Source: Pelobates cultripes (taxonomy: Eukaryota; Chordata; Amphibia; Anura; Pelobatidae). Taken from it: a DNA stretch of 64,000 bases. Of the stretch, positions 34,946 through 47,302 are shown in pieces. The notes under the pieces were generated by a model. The model was not told the origin of the DNA. It searched no databases and was given only the letters and a program-made list of their open reading frames with translations. The DNA is taken from assembly GCA_933207985.1 (NCBI GenBank), contig OW240915.1, positions 276,458,024 through 276,522,023 of the forward strand, written 5' to 3'. Numbering within the stretch: the first letter of the stretch is position 1; the number at the start of each line of letters is the position of its first letter. The position numbers were made by a program, and so were the translations under genes.

Positions 34946-35880
34946 CCACGAGGGACAGGCGTTCCTGCATGACCAGCGGGTGAGGTAGACCTAACAGGTT
35001 CATGAGGATAGTTGGAGCATCCGGTAGGGGATCCTTGATTGACAGTTCCAGAAGGTCCAGGAACCATGGCTGGCTCTGCCAAAGAGGCGTGATGAGGATT
35101 ATCCTCACTCTCTGCAGGCGGATGCGGTGAAGGGCTCTCGTTATCATTGCGAAAGGTGGGAATGCGTAAGCACCGAACCGAGGCCTTTGTTGTAGGAAAG
35201 CGTCTGTTGCAAGGCTCTCCGGGTCTGGGAGCCAGCTGAAGAAATCCTTCGTCTGTCGGTTGTTGCGGGACGCAAATAGGTCTAGGGAGAGAGGTCCCCT
35301 CTGTGCATCCAGTATTGCGAAAATATGAGGGTCTAGTTGCCAATCGCTGGCGTCCCACCAGTAGCGTGAATACCTATCCGCCGTCGTGTTGGAGTCTCCT
35401 GGTAAATGCTCTGCCAGCAGGGTGATGTTGCGTGGCAGGCAGTAATCGAAGATCTCTTTCGTGAGATCCACCAGTGCTTGAGAACAAGTGCCTCCAAGGC
35501 GGTTGATGTATCTTACCGCTGAGATGTTGTCCATGCGGAGCAGGATACAACAGTTGGATCGTTCCTTTGCCAGACTGCGAATGGCGATTGACCCGAGCCA
35601 TGGCTTTCCTGCGTTTAGCAGGGGCTTTACCCTTAGATTTGCATGGCCCTTCCAATGGCGCTTAGGCCGATGGGAGCATTCCCTGAAGGAGTCGGAGTCT
35701 TCGGAGTCCGCTCTATAGTGAACCCGTTTAGAGATGGGTTTAGGGGTGTCTAGGTCTGCAGGGAGCGACTTAGAAGAGGCATTTTCCATAGCTGCGGCCA
35801 CAGCTGCTGTGATCATGGCCTAGAGGTCTGAGGAGGTTTGAGATTCCTCCATGATTTCGAAAGGGTATTCGGGGCTCATC
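34764..35880 (-). pseudogene. DIRS gag fragment fused to RNase H region
   Basis: A gag-like N-terminus (MSPEYPFEIMEESQTSSDL, then an in-frame TAG, then MITAAVAAAMENAS) runs to about 35600. It then joins directly to RNase H-like sequence: LLRMDNISAVRYINRLGG with the catalytic Asp, LLAEHLPGDSNTTADRYSR, then the usual DIRS downstream part LSLDLFASRNNRQTKDFFSW. The whole reverse transcriptase is missing, yet the frame stays open across the junction. Its 3' end overlaps the recombinase, as usual in DIRS elements. Confidence 0.8.
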
Positions 35881-36300
35881 CGATAGATCTGCGTGAGGGC
35901 ACTTTAGGCACTATTAGTGGAGAGGCCTGAGGACCAGGGGTGGTATGTTATCGGTAATGGTTAACCTGAGAGGGTAGGGACTGGAAGGTCGTAGTAATGA
36001 TAATGAGAGGGCTGTGTCACTGGGGTTCACCCAGGTAATCGGAATCCTGCATGAACAGGTCCGCTTAGCAGCACAAAATGGGGGCTCACCCCGGGCAGAA
36101 TAAGGTACAGTCCAACTGGCTTAAACCAACCCCAGGTGTTAGGTACAAACCTGACTTGGTCCCACTGAGTGAAAGGGGCAGGATGTGATAAGGGTTTCCT
36201 GTTGCTTGCAGTTGGTAGCTGGCAGCTGACAGTGCTTATCCTCTCTAAGATGGCCGCCGGACTAACAGCCGTCAGTATGAGGGAGATAGAACCTCCCCCA

Positions 36301-36875
36301 ATTTGGGCGGCAAAATTTTAGACGTCTGGCGTTCGTGTGATAAAACAACCGAACGTGCGCCTAGTAATATTGGTCGCGAGCGCCTAAAATAGCAATATGT
36401 CCAAATTCTGGTCAATTGGCGTGTCATCCTAATTCTGTAATGCCAAATCACCTAAGACCAAAACGGCAATGGACAAACCAGATCAAATAAATAAATACAT
36501 AATAAATAAAACAGGAATCAGCCAAACCAATCTCTTAAAATATGCAACCAAATACTTAAAAGTAATTGAATGCTCAAAATTTATTAGTTATTAGGAAAAT
36601 AACTAACCGAATTCAAGCTGGAATTAGATTCAGTAAAAGGGCACAAAAATTAGCCTACCACTGTACTGCAAAATAAAGATACATGTAAATATTATATATA
36701 TATATTTTACAGTACAGTGATTTGTACCCTTTTGGTTAATCCAAATGGTTTTACCTGAAAAAAAATAGATTCTCCAAAATGCCACAGTGCCGAAATTCGG
36801 TCGTTCTAATACATTTATTACACCTTGCAAAAGACTAGAAATAACTACTAACCCTTCTCTATCTCTCCGGTACTT
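36301..36875. other. AT-rich DNA without a recognised gene
   Basis: It contains ACCGAACGTGCGCC-type words near 36350, which may belong to the DIRS 5' end, and a short (TA)n near 36693-36705. Confidence 0.45.
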
Positions 36876-37250
36876 AGGATATTGTGGTCTACCAGCTTCT
36901 CTTCCTCACCCTGTATAATGTTGTCCTACACGACTTTGCTCTTTCATTGTTCTCTTCTAACCTTTCACAGCTCTTTTTGGGTCTCCTTTTCTGGCACATT
37001 ACTCTCTATACTACATCTACTCTCTATACTACATCTTTCAGTTGGCATCACATGTTTATTACCCTCCAATAAATATATCCAATCCAAACCAGTCTGCTTT
37101 GCAGACGACATACCTTTCCTTGCTTCACACCTGCATTACCAACTCCTGATTTGAGAGCTTCTCTAGAGCTGCATCATTTTTATGGATTTCTCTTCCCCAG
37201 TTAATTAGGCTTTCTTTGACTTTTCCATCATTTAAGAAAGTGTAGAAGGA
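36876..37250 (+). pseudogene. old L2-like LINE RT fragment, copy B
   Basis: It shares GTGGTCTACCAGCTTCT, CTTTCACAGCT, TTTCTGGCACRTT and GGCATCACATGTT with 31991-32626. Translation gives a YADD-like piece (CFADDIPFLA) near 37100. A 16-bp tandem repeat CTCTCTATACTACATC lies at 37005-37036. It is heavily degraded. Confidence 0.6.
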
Positions 37251-37403
37251 GTATCAACTATGCAATTAGCTTATCTCCTCTGCTACTTTCTCCCATTTGT
37301 CTTCAATCCTATAATGCTTGCAGACTATGGCATTTATACATATGCAAACTAATTCAGGCAGATTTTCTACTTTATCTTTTTAGTTAGTGGAGAGCCAAGT
37401 TGC

Positions 37404-37407
<4 letters not shown>

Positions 37408-37456
<49 letters not shown>
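37408..37456. repeat. (TA)n microsatellite
   Basis: About 24 uninterrupted TA units. It abuts a repeat (37460-37580) that also abuts (TA)n at its other copy near 29.7 kb. Confidence 0.95.
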
Positions 37457-37459
<3 letters not shown>

Positions 37460-37460
<1 letters not shown>

Positions 37461-37580
37461 CACACAATCTAGCGCACTTACTCATTCACTAAACCTTAAT
37501 TTCAAAGTTCACAAAATGTTTTTTATTAAAAATACCCAACCTAGGCAAAAATAATGGTGGCTTAGTTATTATAGGTTTTG
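37460..37580. repeat. dispersed repeat arm, second copy
   Basis: AATCTAGCGCACTTACTCAT, TTCACTAAAC and CCCAACCTAGGCAAAAATAA match the right arm of the 29.7-30.9 kb element. Confidence 0.65.
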
Positions 37581-38704
37581 ACCTAACATTTCATAAGCTT
37601 GCGCTATTTTTGGTAGGCCCTATCCTAGTAACCTAATGACTGCTCTTATGTTGTCTCTTTTATAAAATATCTTTATATATACACACAAACATATTGCAGT
37701 TATTTTAGCCCAACTTGTATTAAAAGCTAAATGCAATCAGTATGAGTTTACTCAGGGGAACACCATGCAGTCTGTTTGGTTTGCAGTACATTTATTGGAT
37801 ATATCTAGTAAAACTATATGAAAAATAATATATGAAAAAGTTATATTTTCCCTTTTAGCCAAAAAGATGATGTCATATTTTAATTAAACCACACATAATC
37901 ACCTCTCGAGATACCCAAATGAAAAGGTCAACTAACACTGTGAAAAGCAATACACTGAAGGATTGTTTTTATTACTAATAAATAATTACTGATTAATATA
38001 TTTATTTTTATGCCTTGTTCAACAGAATGCAACAAAATAATTGCGGTAAAGTTATTTGAGTCACATGTATTGATTTAGTTTGTTTTGTATTTTTTATGTA
38101 TAAGTATATATAGAGAGGTCCCTGGTGCAAGAATGTTTTGGGGGAAAAGATAGATGCTATGCCAGTTGGGGATCTACCATTTGGCCATCCTTGCAAGGTT
38201 GTATTTGTGAGCAGTGTTTTTGCGTTTGAATATAAGCATGTTTTTGTATAGAGTATGTGTGTACTGTTAGCAATGGAATGCAGTGGTGTACTTGTGTGTA
38301 GTGTTTACGTCTGAATGCAGGGGTGGGTGTGTGTTTGTATGTATGTAGTTTGCATTTTAAATACAGGTGTGCTTTTTTGTGTAGAGTTGGTGTTTTTATA
38401 TCATTGTAAAATGTTAATACATGGGGTGTGTTTGTATGTAATGTTTGCATTTGCATGCAGGGGTATCTTTGAATGTAGTGTTGTCTTTTAAATGTGGATA
38501 TACATTTGTGTGTAGTGTTGGTGTTCAAATGAAGGTGTGTGTGTGTGTGTATACAATTTTAAAGTTTGAATTCAGGGATATGTTTATTTGTAATGTTGTG
38601 TTTGATTGCTGGGATATATGCACATACATATGCATACACATTAACACACATATAAACATACTGATAAATACACATCTGGACATGCACACACCTTCATACA
38701 TACA

Positions 38705-40367
38705 CAGGGCCAGCACTTCCATTAGGCCACTTAGGTAGAGGCGTGCACACCGGTGGTGCTGCAGGAGCGTCCGCTGCTGAACGAACCACCGAGCAAAAGT
38801 CTCCCCTTCCTCAGAAGTCACTGTCTGCGGCCCCTTAGCCGCCCCCGCTGCCGAGGGAGAACTCCTACTGTATTAGAGTGTTGCCGTGGATTACAGCAGC
38901 AACACTCTCATACACTTCCTGGCGCCGTCCGGAAGGAGCTGTCTGCACCCACTGAAGGTGCATATATGCTGCATTTCCCACCGGACCACCAGGGAACAGG
39001 ATTCTCCCCCTCCCTGGAGCTGGGCAAGCCTCAGGGAGGGGGGAAGAAACATTTAGTTTAATTTAAAAATATATATATTTTTTGTAACCTTCCTCTTATT
39101 ATCCCTTAACCCCCCACTACTGCCACTCTCTCCCCCACTACTGTCCACCATATCCCTTATCCCCCACTATTGCCCCTATGTTCCCCACTACTGCCCATAA
39201 CTCCCCACCATATCCGTTAACCCCTCACTACTGCTCCATCTCCCCCACTGCTGCCCACCATATCCATTAATCCCCCCCACTACTGCCTCTATTTTTACTA
39301 CTACTGCCCCTAACTCCCCACCATATCCCTTAACCCCTCACTACTGTCTTTATGTCCCCCACTACAGCCCTTAATTCCCCATCACACCCTTTACCCCCCA
39401 CTACTGTCCCAATATCCCACCACTACAGCCCCTAACTCCCAACCATATCTCTTAACCCCCCGCTCCTGCCCCTAACTCCCCACCATATCGCTTAACCTCC
39501 CCACTATTGCCCCTAAGTCCCCCACTACAGCCTCTATCTCCACTTTTAGCCTCTAACCCTGCACTACAACTCATAACCCCTCACTTAAGCCTTTAAACCC
39601 CCATGCCCTTAACCCCTATTACAACACCTTATGCCCACACTACATCTTGTAACCCCCACTGCAGCTTCTAACTCTTCTCAACAACAAATAACTTGCCACT
39701 ACTGTCTTTTTACTCCACTACAGCCCCTATCCATCCTACATCTTCTATCCTCCACTATAGTTCGAAACATCCATTACTGCCCCTAACAACCACTTCCACC
39801 CTTAAACCTGACAGCTGCCTTTAAACCTTCATTACAACTCCTAAATTTCCCCACTCCCATCTTTCACTACTTCCCACCTGTATTTCCCACACATCACACA
39901 TTGCCACGCAACACTCACAGCAGCCCAAACGTATAACTCACAGCTACTCACACTGCTACACATACCACTCACAGCTACCTACACGCAGCCACTCACAGCT
40001 ATACACACATTACACACAGTCAGCCTTATATATCATGTACAGAAAGCCACAACACACACCTGACACATAGCTACTACACTTACAGCAGCCCTACACAAGA
40101 CATACACCCACACCACAAACCCACTCAAGATTTTAATACATATTTACATTACATAACACAGGGGAAGAATTTCATGATGCACACCCTAATGAAATAAGCT
40201 GTGCACGCCAATGCATAACACATGGAGGCTTTACTGGAGTATAGGCAAATGAGCTGCCCAGGTAGACCCAGCAAAGAGCCTTAATACTGGCCAGACTGCC
40301 AGTGGGGGGGGGGGGGTGGAATATCATTTTTATGCCTAGGGTGGCAAAAATCCTTGCACCAGCCCTG
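38705..40367. mobile_element. non-autonomous hAT element with C-rich minisatellite
   Basis: The ends are CAGGGCCAGCACTTCC and inverted CAGGGCTGGTGCAAGG. The exact 8-bp duplication TACATACA lies at 38697-38704 and 40368-40375. A C-rich tandem repeat fills 39085-39850. No transposase is present. The GCCTAGGGTGGCAAAAATCC end is shared with 47482-48953. Confidence 0.88.
39085..39850. repeat. C-rich minisatellite
   Basis: Imperfect units of about 35-45 bp contain CCCCACTACTGCCC, CCTAACTCCCCACCATATC and CTTAACCCC. It lies inside the hAT element. Confidence 0.85.
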
Positions 40368-40657
40368 TACATACACACACCTTGACACAAAGTTACACAC
40401 ACTGGCACACACACACACACATTCAGATACATACACTGACACAGATACACATACATTGACACATATATAAAATACTGGAACACATACAGAGATACACAAA
40501 CTGACAAATCAACAGATACACACACTGACACATACACACACAATCTGGCATACATAGACACATACATGTCATAATTTTTATTTTTTGCAGCCCCCATCCT
40601 GTTAGCCCACGATCTTTAGGCTTCCCTCTGCCTGCAGCTGGTGGACACAGCCCATGA

Positions 40658-40999
40658 CCGACTGGTCTGCGGCCTGAAGTTGTGCTTGAAGACGGGGAAG
40701 CAGATGATCCCCAACCTTGCTCTGGGAAGAAAAATGAGTCTGAACCAGAAGTCTCTGAGAATGGCTTAGACGATGAAGTAGCTCCGGCCAAAAAGAAGAA
40801 AAAGAAGAGATCCGTCCCAAAGGAAGAGCCAACGACAGCCAAAAAGAAGAAGAAATCTCTGGAGCTTGCGGACTCTGTGCCCTTTGTCCCTCCCCTTGGA
40901 CCAATGGGGCTTATCCCGGTTCCCACTGGCATTTTGGAACAACTGCCCCGCCAAGCATTGCTACTTCCCTATGACTGGGAGAGACAAGGCCTTCAATAA
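40658..40999 (+). pseudogene. lysine-rich open frame, possible gene fragment
   Basis: The frame is open from just after TGA 40655-40657 to TAA 40997-40999, 113 codons, and does not look like repeat sequence. It is acidic at first (LEDGEADDPQPC), then has two Lys clusters (PAKKKKKKRSVP and TTAKKKKKSLE) that could be nuclear or nucleolar localisation signals, and ends in a proline-rich, hydrophobic tail with LLPYDWERQGLQ. I do not recognise the protein. No usable splice acceptor lies after the upstream stop, and AATAAA overlaps the stop codon. It sits at the right edge of the TG/CA repeat copy, so it may be a captured or retro-copied exon. Function is not assignable. Confidence 0.35.
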
Positions 41000-41001
41000 A
41001 A

Positions 41002-43519
41002 TGGCCGCCTCACCAGGCCTTGCAGCCATGAGTACACCAATTGCTCTTGTGGAACCATTACTCCTGACATATGATCATCGATCATCTGTGATATATTCAT
41101 GGCAAAGCTTTATCGCAAGGGACTTACCTCTACTGATGACAAACCATCAGTACTCTGGAGCTGTCCTGCTGCAAGTAGTCACATCAACCTGCCTCCACCA
41201 TGTGTTCCCAGAGCTGCATGACACTGGAAAAGGCACAAGATGCTGAATGAGAAATCTGCCCCTGCAGTGCCCAGACTCCGTATGAAACAATAATAACAAT
41301 ATCAAAGTATTTGACCAGGAAAAGTACATTCAGATTACTCTGGTTTCCAATTACGTCACGGGGATGTTAATTTTGCCCAACATCCAGTGGATGTTTCTGT
41401 TACCCAATTTAATGGTACTCATTTTATCTACTGTTCTTCAATACTGTCATTCTGCATGTAGGTAGACAGTATTTCAATGATCGTTAAAGTCCGCGCAGCA
41501 ATACAACAGTATTTATAAATTTGAGAAATCATTTTGTGACATTGGAAATTTAGAATTAAATTGTATTTTCATCAGTTTTTACTGGTTGCCAACATTTCTT
41601 TTACTGTCTGCAATAAACTCTCTGTTTACTTCTCTAATCTTTTATTTCTTAATTTGTTAAGAAATACCTAAATAAAAATATAATTAATTGATGGAAGAAT
41701 TCAGAATGAAATAAGTAAAAAATATATGCATATACATACAAACACGCATACTGTTTTTCTTTTCCTTTTCATTTTGTTCTCTGAGCTAAGTTGCCGTCGG
41801 TGCCCACAGCTACACACAATATAAGCGATTTAGACTGAAACACACCACCCATTTACAGCAAGCCATGTATTGTTTTCAGGAACAAGTAACCCTGGATCAT
41901 TTTCTGTGTCAATAAACTAATCAATATGTTACAAGTGTTCAAGCTGCTTAGCCCATTTGTTGAAGTCTATAATCTAGTAGACAAATCACAGTTTAGTCAA
42001 GCATGATCAGGCGATGGAGCAAAATAGTTTTAAGGATTTCCTTTTCCAGGTTTTGCTTTAGGTATCAGGTGCTCGAAAATTATAAATGTTATGTATAAGA
42101 GGTTGCACTCTAAATAAATAAATAAATAAATAAATAAAACCTTGCAATATAAATTGTGAAGCGACCATTTCTCAAAGGAATGCTATTGCTTGCAAATGTA
42201 AAAAAAATAAAATAAATAAATGTTACGAATGTACCTGTATCTTACCTATTTGTGTTGAAGGAAATTTGTTTAAAATATTATTTCTTTAATTTTTTTTAAT
42301 TTTATATGTGTTAATATATACCATTTGGGTGTGTATAGGTGTGTACGCATATGTACATTAGCTGGTATGCCTTATCAAAACAAAATTGAAATAATAAGTG
42401 AAGCATATGCAAGTACGGATACATGTATATCATTATTTGACTAGTGAAATCAGCATTGCAAGTACATAATGAAGGAATGAATTGATTGTAATGATTGTAT
42501 ATTTAAATAGAGGGTTGAATATAATACCTTTCAGGATTACAGGCAAGGCCATCAAAATCTGCTGTATCTATTTGTTCCAGTTAGTTCATTTTTATTCACT
42601 AAACATGGGATAATTTAACAATCGAATTGCAAAGTTTATACCAAAAAATAAAATAAAATCCAGTTTATTATTGGGTGATTTTTCTAAAATTTTTGGTATT
42701 ATAGTCTAAATCATGCGTCTAAATGTACCTTTCATGGTATACACTGTAAACTAGAAACTGTGTACAGATGGCAAATAAAAATAAAATATGGTCCCTCCTC
42801 TCTCTGTCAATTAATTTAAGTCTTTTGAGCTGTCATTTGTTACTGGGAACCTGCCATGACAGATTCACTTTAATTGATCACTATTTACATTTGGTGAAAA
42901 ATAACTCTCAGTTTTTATTCAATACATTGAGAATTTCTCATGTTGCCACTAAGTTTAGGCTCTTCCTGCCTGAAAAAATATTCTGTCACCAGTTAGAATT
43001 TTCTAAAACTAATCTATTCATGCCAGAGTCATGACTGAAATTACATACTCAGAAACTGTCCTTTTTCTGCAGCACTACAATGGCTTAAGTACTGCATTTC
43101 CTGATTATTGAAAATGTGGCAATTTTCTTATCAAAATTGAGAGATGTATTTTACTGATGAGGTAACTTGTAACCTGTCAAGAAGGCCTCCGATCATTTTT
43201 CAATGCGTGATATCTCACAACTGCTCGTCACATGCCAGACCACGTTTATCAATTAACATTTGTGACTTTTCATTTTATACCTACTGACATATACAATACT
43301 GTGGAGTTTCCGGTCTGCTTGCAACAGATATTTGATAATAATTAGTTCTACACCTTTTGTTAAAAGTGTGAGTTTTTTATGCCTCAGTTATGTATAGTTC
43401 ACTGCAAGTCTGTTCACCAGTACAGGAAAGGATTTGTGTTGATTTTCACAACTGAGGTGCAGAATAACTACCCGATAGCTAATGACCAAAACATCTAGTT
43501 TGAGAAAGTTCCAACTGCT
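41002..43519. other. long stretch without a recognised gene
   Basis: (AAAT)n lies at about 42113-42139. The remainder is mixed AT-rich sequence; 43140-43330 is the least repetitive part. No protein-like frame was identified. Confidence 0.45.
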
Positions 43520-43974
43520 GGTATCATGTAAGTAAATAGAGGGTTTTTTACCCTTTTTAACTGACTGGGGTGTCTGCCTCCAGTGGCTGTATACCAGGCA
43601 GCCACTAGAGGTGCCTCCTGGATGCTAATGGAATTTTGGTCCAGTAACTGATGCTGGCCGTCCTCACGCTCTGCATGTGGACATCCAGCGTCAGCTATTT
43701 CTCCACAGGAAAAAATGGATTCAATGCTTTCCTATAGGGAGGCCTAATATGCAGGGCATTTGCTGTGCATGCGCATTAGCACCCACTGATCGCTGGACAG
43801 AGGAGGAGGCAGAGCCACAACTCAGTGCTGATTTTCCTCAATCAGGTAAGTAAATAAAGGGTTTTTAACCCCTTATTCACTGACTGGGTGGGACGCGAGG
43901 GAGGGGGGAGGTAGAGGGAGCTATAGTGTCAGGAATACAGCTTTGTATTCCTGGCGCTTATAGTATCCATTTAA
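43520..43974. mobile_element. TTAA MITE, ACACTATAG-related, diverged
   Basis: The right end GGAATACAGCTTTGTATTCC...TATAGTATCCATTTAA has TTAA at 43971-43974 and the hairpin that precedes the end in the 6470-7062 family. GTAAATAGAGGGTTTTTTA near the left recurs as GTAAATAAAGGGTTTTTAA near 43851. The left end is approximate. Confidence 0.55.
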
Positions 43975-44199
43975 GGGTCTGAATGCCGAATACTTATGTC
44001 AATGTGATTTTTTTCTGTTTTGTCATTACAGAGTTTTTAGTGTCAAATGATGTGAGAAAAACCATTATAAACAATTGTTGCATAAGGCTGCAAAAAGTGA
44101 AAAAAAATCAGATTACCAAGGCAGAGCAAATCTAATTTGTGGCCCATTATATCTCTATGCCTACACTATTACATATGATGTAGTTTTTGAGAATGTTAG

Positions 44200-44990
44200 A
44201 GGGTTTTTTAGGGGGGGGTTTAGAGTTATAGTTCTGGACTCGGGGTTAAGGGAGTTTTAGGGCCAGGGCATCAGCTTTTTGAAATGCTACTTACTTTCTC
44301 CTAATGCAACAGACCTATCTAAACTAACCTACCCCAAATATAACCATACCCTAACCGTACTGTAACTTCCCTTGCTTTTGCATGTTAACTATAGTATAAC
44401 GATGCTGTGTTCTTATGAATGCAGAGACGCTACTCACTCAGAAATGCCAGTATAAAATGTACATGTTAGCACTATAATGGCCACAATCAACACTGGTACG
44501 GCAGAAGCAGTGGGGGAGTATGAAGTTGCTGTTTCACTGATTTGCCTGTTTAAAAAAGTAGGCTGCCTGTTACGTCTTGGCTAGAACCCCATGTATTCCG
44601 AGATTTAGGGTAATTAGGGTTTGTGTGACTTATGAGGTTTTTATGTTTAGTGGGAGATTTAGAGTTACAGTTGGAGTTAAGAGAATTTATGGTTAGAGGG
44701 TACGAGCTTTCAAAATTCTGTGGATTGTAACTGTTATAACATCCAGCCATCATTCACCTACTGCAATAGACATCAACAACTGAACCTACCGCAAACCTAA
44801 CACCAAACTCTCCCCAACCTTACACTAATACTGGTTCTTGTTAGCTGTAGTATAGAGTTGCTGTGTTCTTCTAGATAACCGGTTCAGGCGAGTATTAAGT
44901 ACACATCAGCATCATAGTGGGCAAGATCTAGTGCCAAAAATAGTGGGGTGTATGAACTTGTGGTTTCACTGACTTGTTTCTTCAGTTTTA
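44200..44990. repeat. diverged tandem duplication, ~430-bp unit
   Basis: Unit A (about 44200-44560) and unit B (about 44635-44990) share a series of landmarks in order: TTTAGAGTTAYAGTT, TTAAGRGA, CTAACACCA-type C-rich DNA, GTTAGCTGTAGTATA against GTTAACTATAGTATA, GCTGTGTTCTT, AGCAGTGGGGGAGTATGAA against ATAGTGGGGTGTATGAA, and TTTCACTGA. The units are strongly diverged. Confidence 0.65.
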
Positions 44991-44999
44991 ATAATCTTT

Positions 45000-46119
45000 C
45001 TCTTGTCATCACAGTTATTTTGCATCACATTTAGTTTTTGAAAGAAAAAAAAGAAAATTAAATTAAATAATACAGTAATTAAAACTATGAAGAATAATAC
45101 ATTAAACTAATCTTAACATGCTCTCTTCTTAATGTCCTAGGTGTTTGGGCTTGGAGTTGATACGATATTGAGAATAATTAGTATGGGGTGGGGGTTTGTT
45201 TCGGGAAGTTGGCATTACTATGCTATCAGGGGTTGGCCTGTCACAACTTTGGTCAAGTTTCAATCTGAAATTTGAAAACTTGATTCTTGATAGGAGATGC
45301 TGCCTCCGTTACATCTTAATTTGCAACCTCGTAATATATGATTCAAAACCATCTCTTGTTATTATTATAGTATCCTGATGTATGATTATGTGACTATTTG
45401 TAGCTTTAATGATTGACCTGCGTTAGATAATATTAAATGTTAAAGGAGAATCAGGATTATTCTGTGTTCAGCCGTGTGCACATAAAGCATAAGATACTAT
45501 ATTACAGACTTAAAATTAGTATAATTATTAGCACAACTATGCTATGCATGCTTATTGCACATCATCAAGTCTATACCAGTCAGATCTAAGAAGTGTCTGT
45601 GACACAGCCCATACAACCCTTTCCCACAGCAAAGCCAGTTATACAACAGCAGGCATAAGACTATTAAGCATTGAGAAATTCAATCCACATATGAGTGGAA
45701 ATGATTTTGGGAATGCAGTTTTTAAGATTAGGCTACAATATCTAAAATATTTTCATTACCTAAGAATGAGCAGCGGAAGCTTCAACATTATGAAATATGT
45801 CTCAGCACATAGTAGCAGGAGGCCTGGGTAGCCTGTGCCAAGGGATTAGTAAACAATGTCAGGGAAAAAAGATCATCAGGCGGGTAAAAGCAAATTGTCC
45901 AAAAAGGGAAAAGAATTGCTTTTAAACTGACATTTTAGAGATTGCAATTTAACTTTTCAAACACATGTGACTACAGAATGTAATACTATTAAAATAAATA
46001 TGCAGACAAAGTTGACTATGGTCTACCATCAAATCATTTACTAAGGAAATATAAAGAAAATAAATGATTATAACAGAACATATAGTGGTAGGGTTATATA
46101 ATCACTTTGATGATCAAGT
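45000..46119. other. AT-rich DNA without a recognised gene
   Basis: A 95-codon frame at 45544-45831 has no recognised motif and is probably chance. Nothing else was recognised. Confidence 0.5.
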
Positions 46120-46956
46120 TGTAGCGGACCCCGGGTAACACGTCCGGTTACCTCCGCTTATTAATTCCCTCGACCACTCAGGAACCCTTACAACCAGCAG
46201 GCATCCATTTCCCCCCAGTAACTGGACGAGACACAGCTCTTGGAGTACAACACTATTTTATTGCCACATTCGGATTTAATGCATATTCCCATGCAAGAGT
46301 TATCCATCCCAAACCAACAGGGGTCTTATCCCAGGATCCTCTGTACCTGAAAGCCAAAGCACGGAAGAGGGGGGTCGTTGTCCCTTTGTCTCCCAGGTAC
46401 AGAAAGCCGGCCACACATGCAAGGGGTCTCCCCCAACAAACGACAGGGGGTCTTCATCCCAGGACCCCTGTTCCTAGGGAGCCAAGACGCGGGAAAATAG
46501 ACTGTTCCTTTGTCTCCTAGGCACAGAAAAACTCGCCAAAGTAGCCAGTGTCCCAAAAGCGTCCCCACCAACCTCAGGACTCCTCACAACAGTACATATC
46601 CCCAGCCTGGCTCAGTTCGCGAGGTTCCTGTGCGAAACCATGCAAGGGCAGCATCTTCCTTCGGGACACAAATGCTCCCCCTGGTTGGCGTTCGTCTATA
46701 CGAAATGGCAGCCACCCAAGGGAACACTCAATAATTACTTCCCTTGCGGTTACACACTTATGTTACTGAGGCGAATGTTCTAATTGATTGGTGTGAACAT
46801 TCTAATGGGGTACTGGGGTGATCCCCGTTCGGGAGATTAATAAGTACCATTCGTAAAGGCGCTCCCGAACGGGGAACAGGGCATAATATACGAAAAGCCA
46901 GGGGAAACACATAACACAGAGGGGAAAATACATGAATGAACAATGGTTCTGCCACA
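46120..46956 (+). repeat. solo LTR
   Basis: It begins TGTAGCGGACCCCGGG and ends GGTTCTGCCACA, with flanks CAAGT (46115-46119) and CAAGC (46957-46961), a 5-bp duplication with one difference. No internal element sequence is attached. CGAAC-rich words and the start TGTAGCGG recall the minus-strand block ending at 23551. Confidence 0.6.
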
Positions 46957-46961
46957 CAAGC

Positions 46962-47302
46962 AAAGTGTTATGTTGCAATAAATTGGAAAAGCTCTATTCA
47001 TAAAGATTGTAATGATTGGGGTAAAGTATATTAAAGTTAAACATGTTTTATAATTTTATTAATTATAAGACTTGTGCATTTGACTTCATCTCCTCTTTTT
47101 CTTTCTATTTGTTACTTTTTCTTATTTGATCTGTAAACCAAACAACAGGAAAATTGTATATTCGGGACTATCAGACTTCCCAAACTTAGACAGAGTTAAT
47201 TTAAACCAACTTTGTCCACCATGCAGTCTACTAATTATGTTTTATGTAATTATATCCTGTAAATTACATATATATTGTCTGATTCTGGTACAAAAGCAGA
47301 CA
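46962..47302. other. AT-rich spacer
   Basis: No gene or repeat was recognised between the solo LTR and the hAT transposon. Confidence 0.5.

Larger units (their letters stand above)
33210..36300 (-). mobile_element. DIRS-type tyrosine-recombinase retrotransposon, minus strand
   Basis: On the minus strand a gag-like fragment is fused to an RNase H and downstream region, followed by an overlapping tyrosine recombinase frame, the DIRS gene order. RT itself is missing through deletion. After the recombinase come inverted repeats (33210-33269 and 33900-33959). DIRS elements integrate by a tyrosine recombinase and leave no target duplication. The 5' limit near 36.3 kb is approximate. Confidence 0.88.
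38340..40615. mobile_element. TG/CA-rich dispersed repeat, copy 2, with nested hAT
   Basis: TG-rich left arm (GTAGAGTTGGTGTTTTTATA, GTGTGTAGTGTTGGTG, TGATTGCTGGGATATATGCA) and CA-rich right arm (40368-40560) match 7820-11010, including the right boundary zone (TTTATTTTTTGCAG... against TTTATATTTGCGG...). A hAT element interrupts it at 38705-40367. The TG-rich stretch may extend left to about 38200. Confidence 0.65.

Noticed and set aside
33995..35816. Possible bacterial or viral integrase gene
   Set aside because: Gene order, RNase H fusion and flanking inverted repeats identify a DIRS retrotransposon.
40573..40660. Splice acceptor feeding the lysine-rich frame
   Set aside because: Pyrimidine-rich AG sites exist at 40590 and 40637, but TGA at 40655-40657 is in the frame of the open reading frame, so neither leads into it.
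45544..45831. 95-codon frame
   Set aside because: No recognised motif or supporting signals; likely chance.
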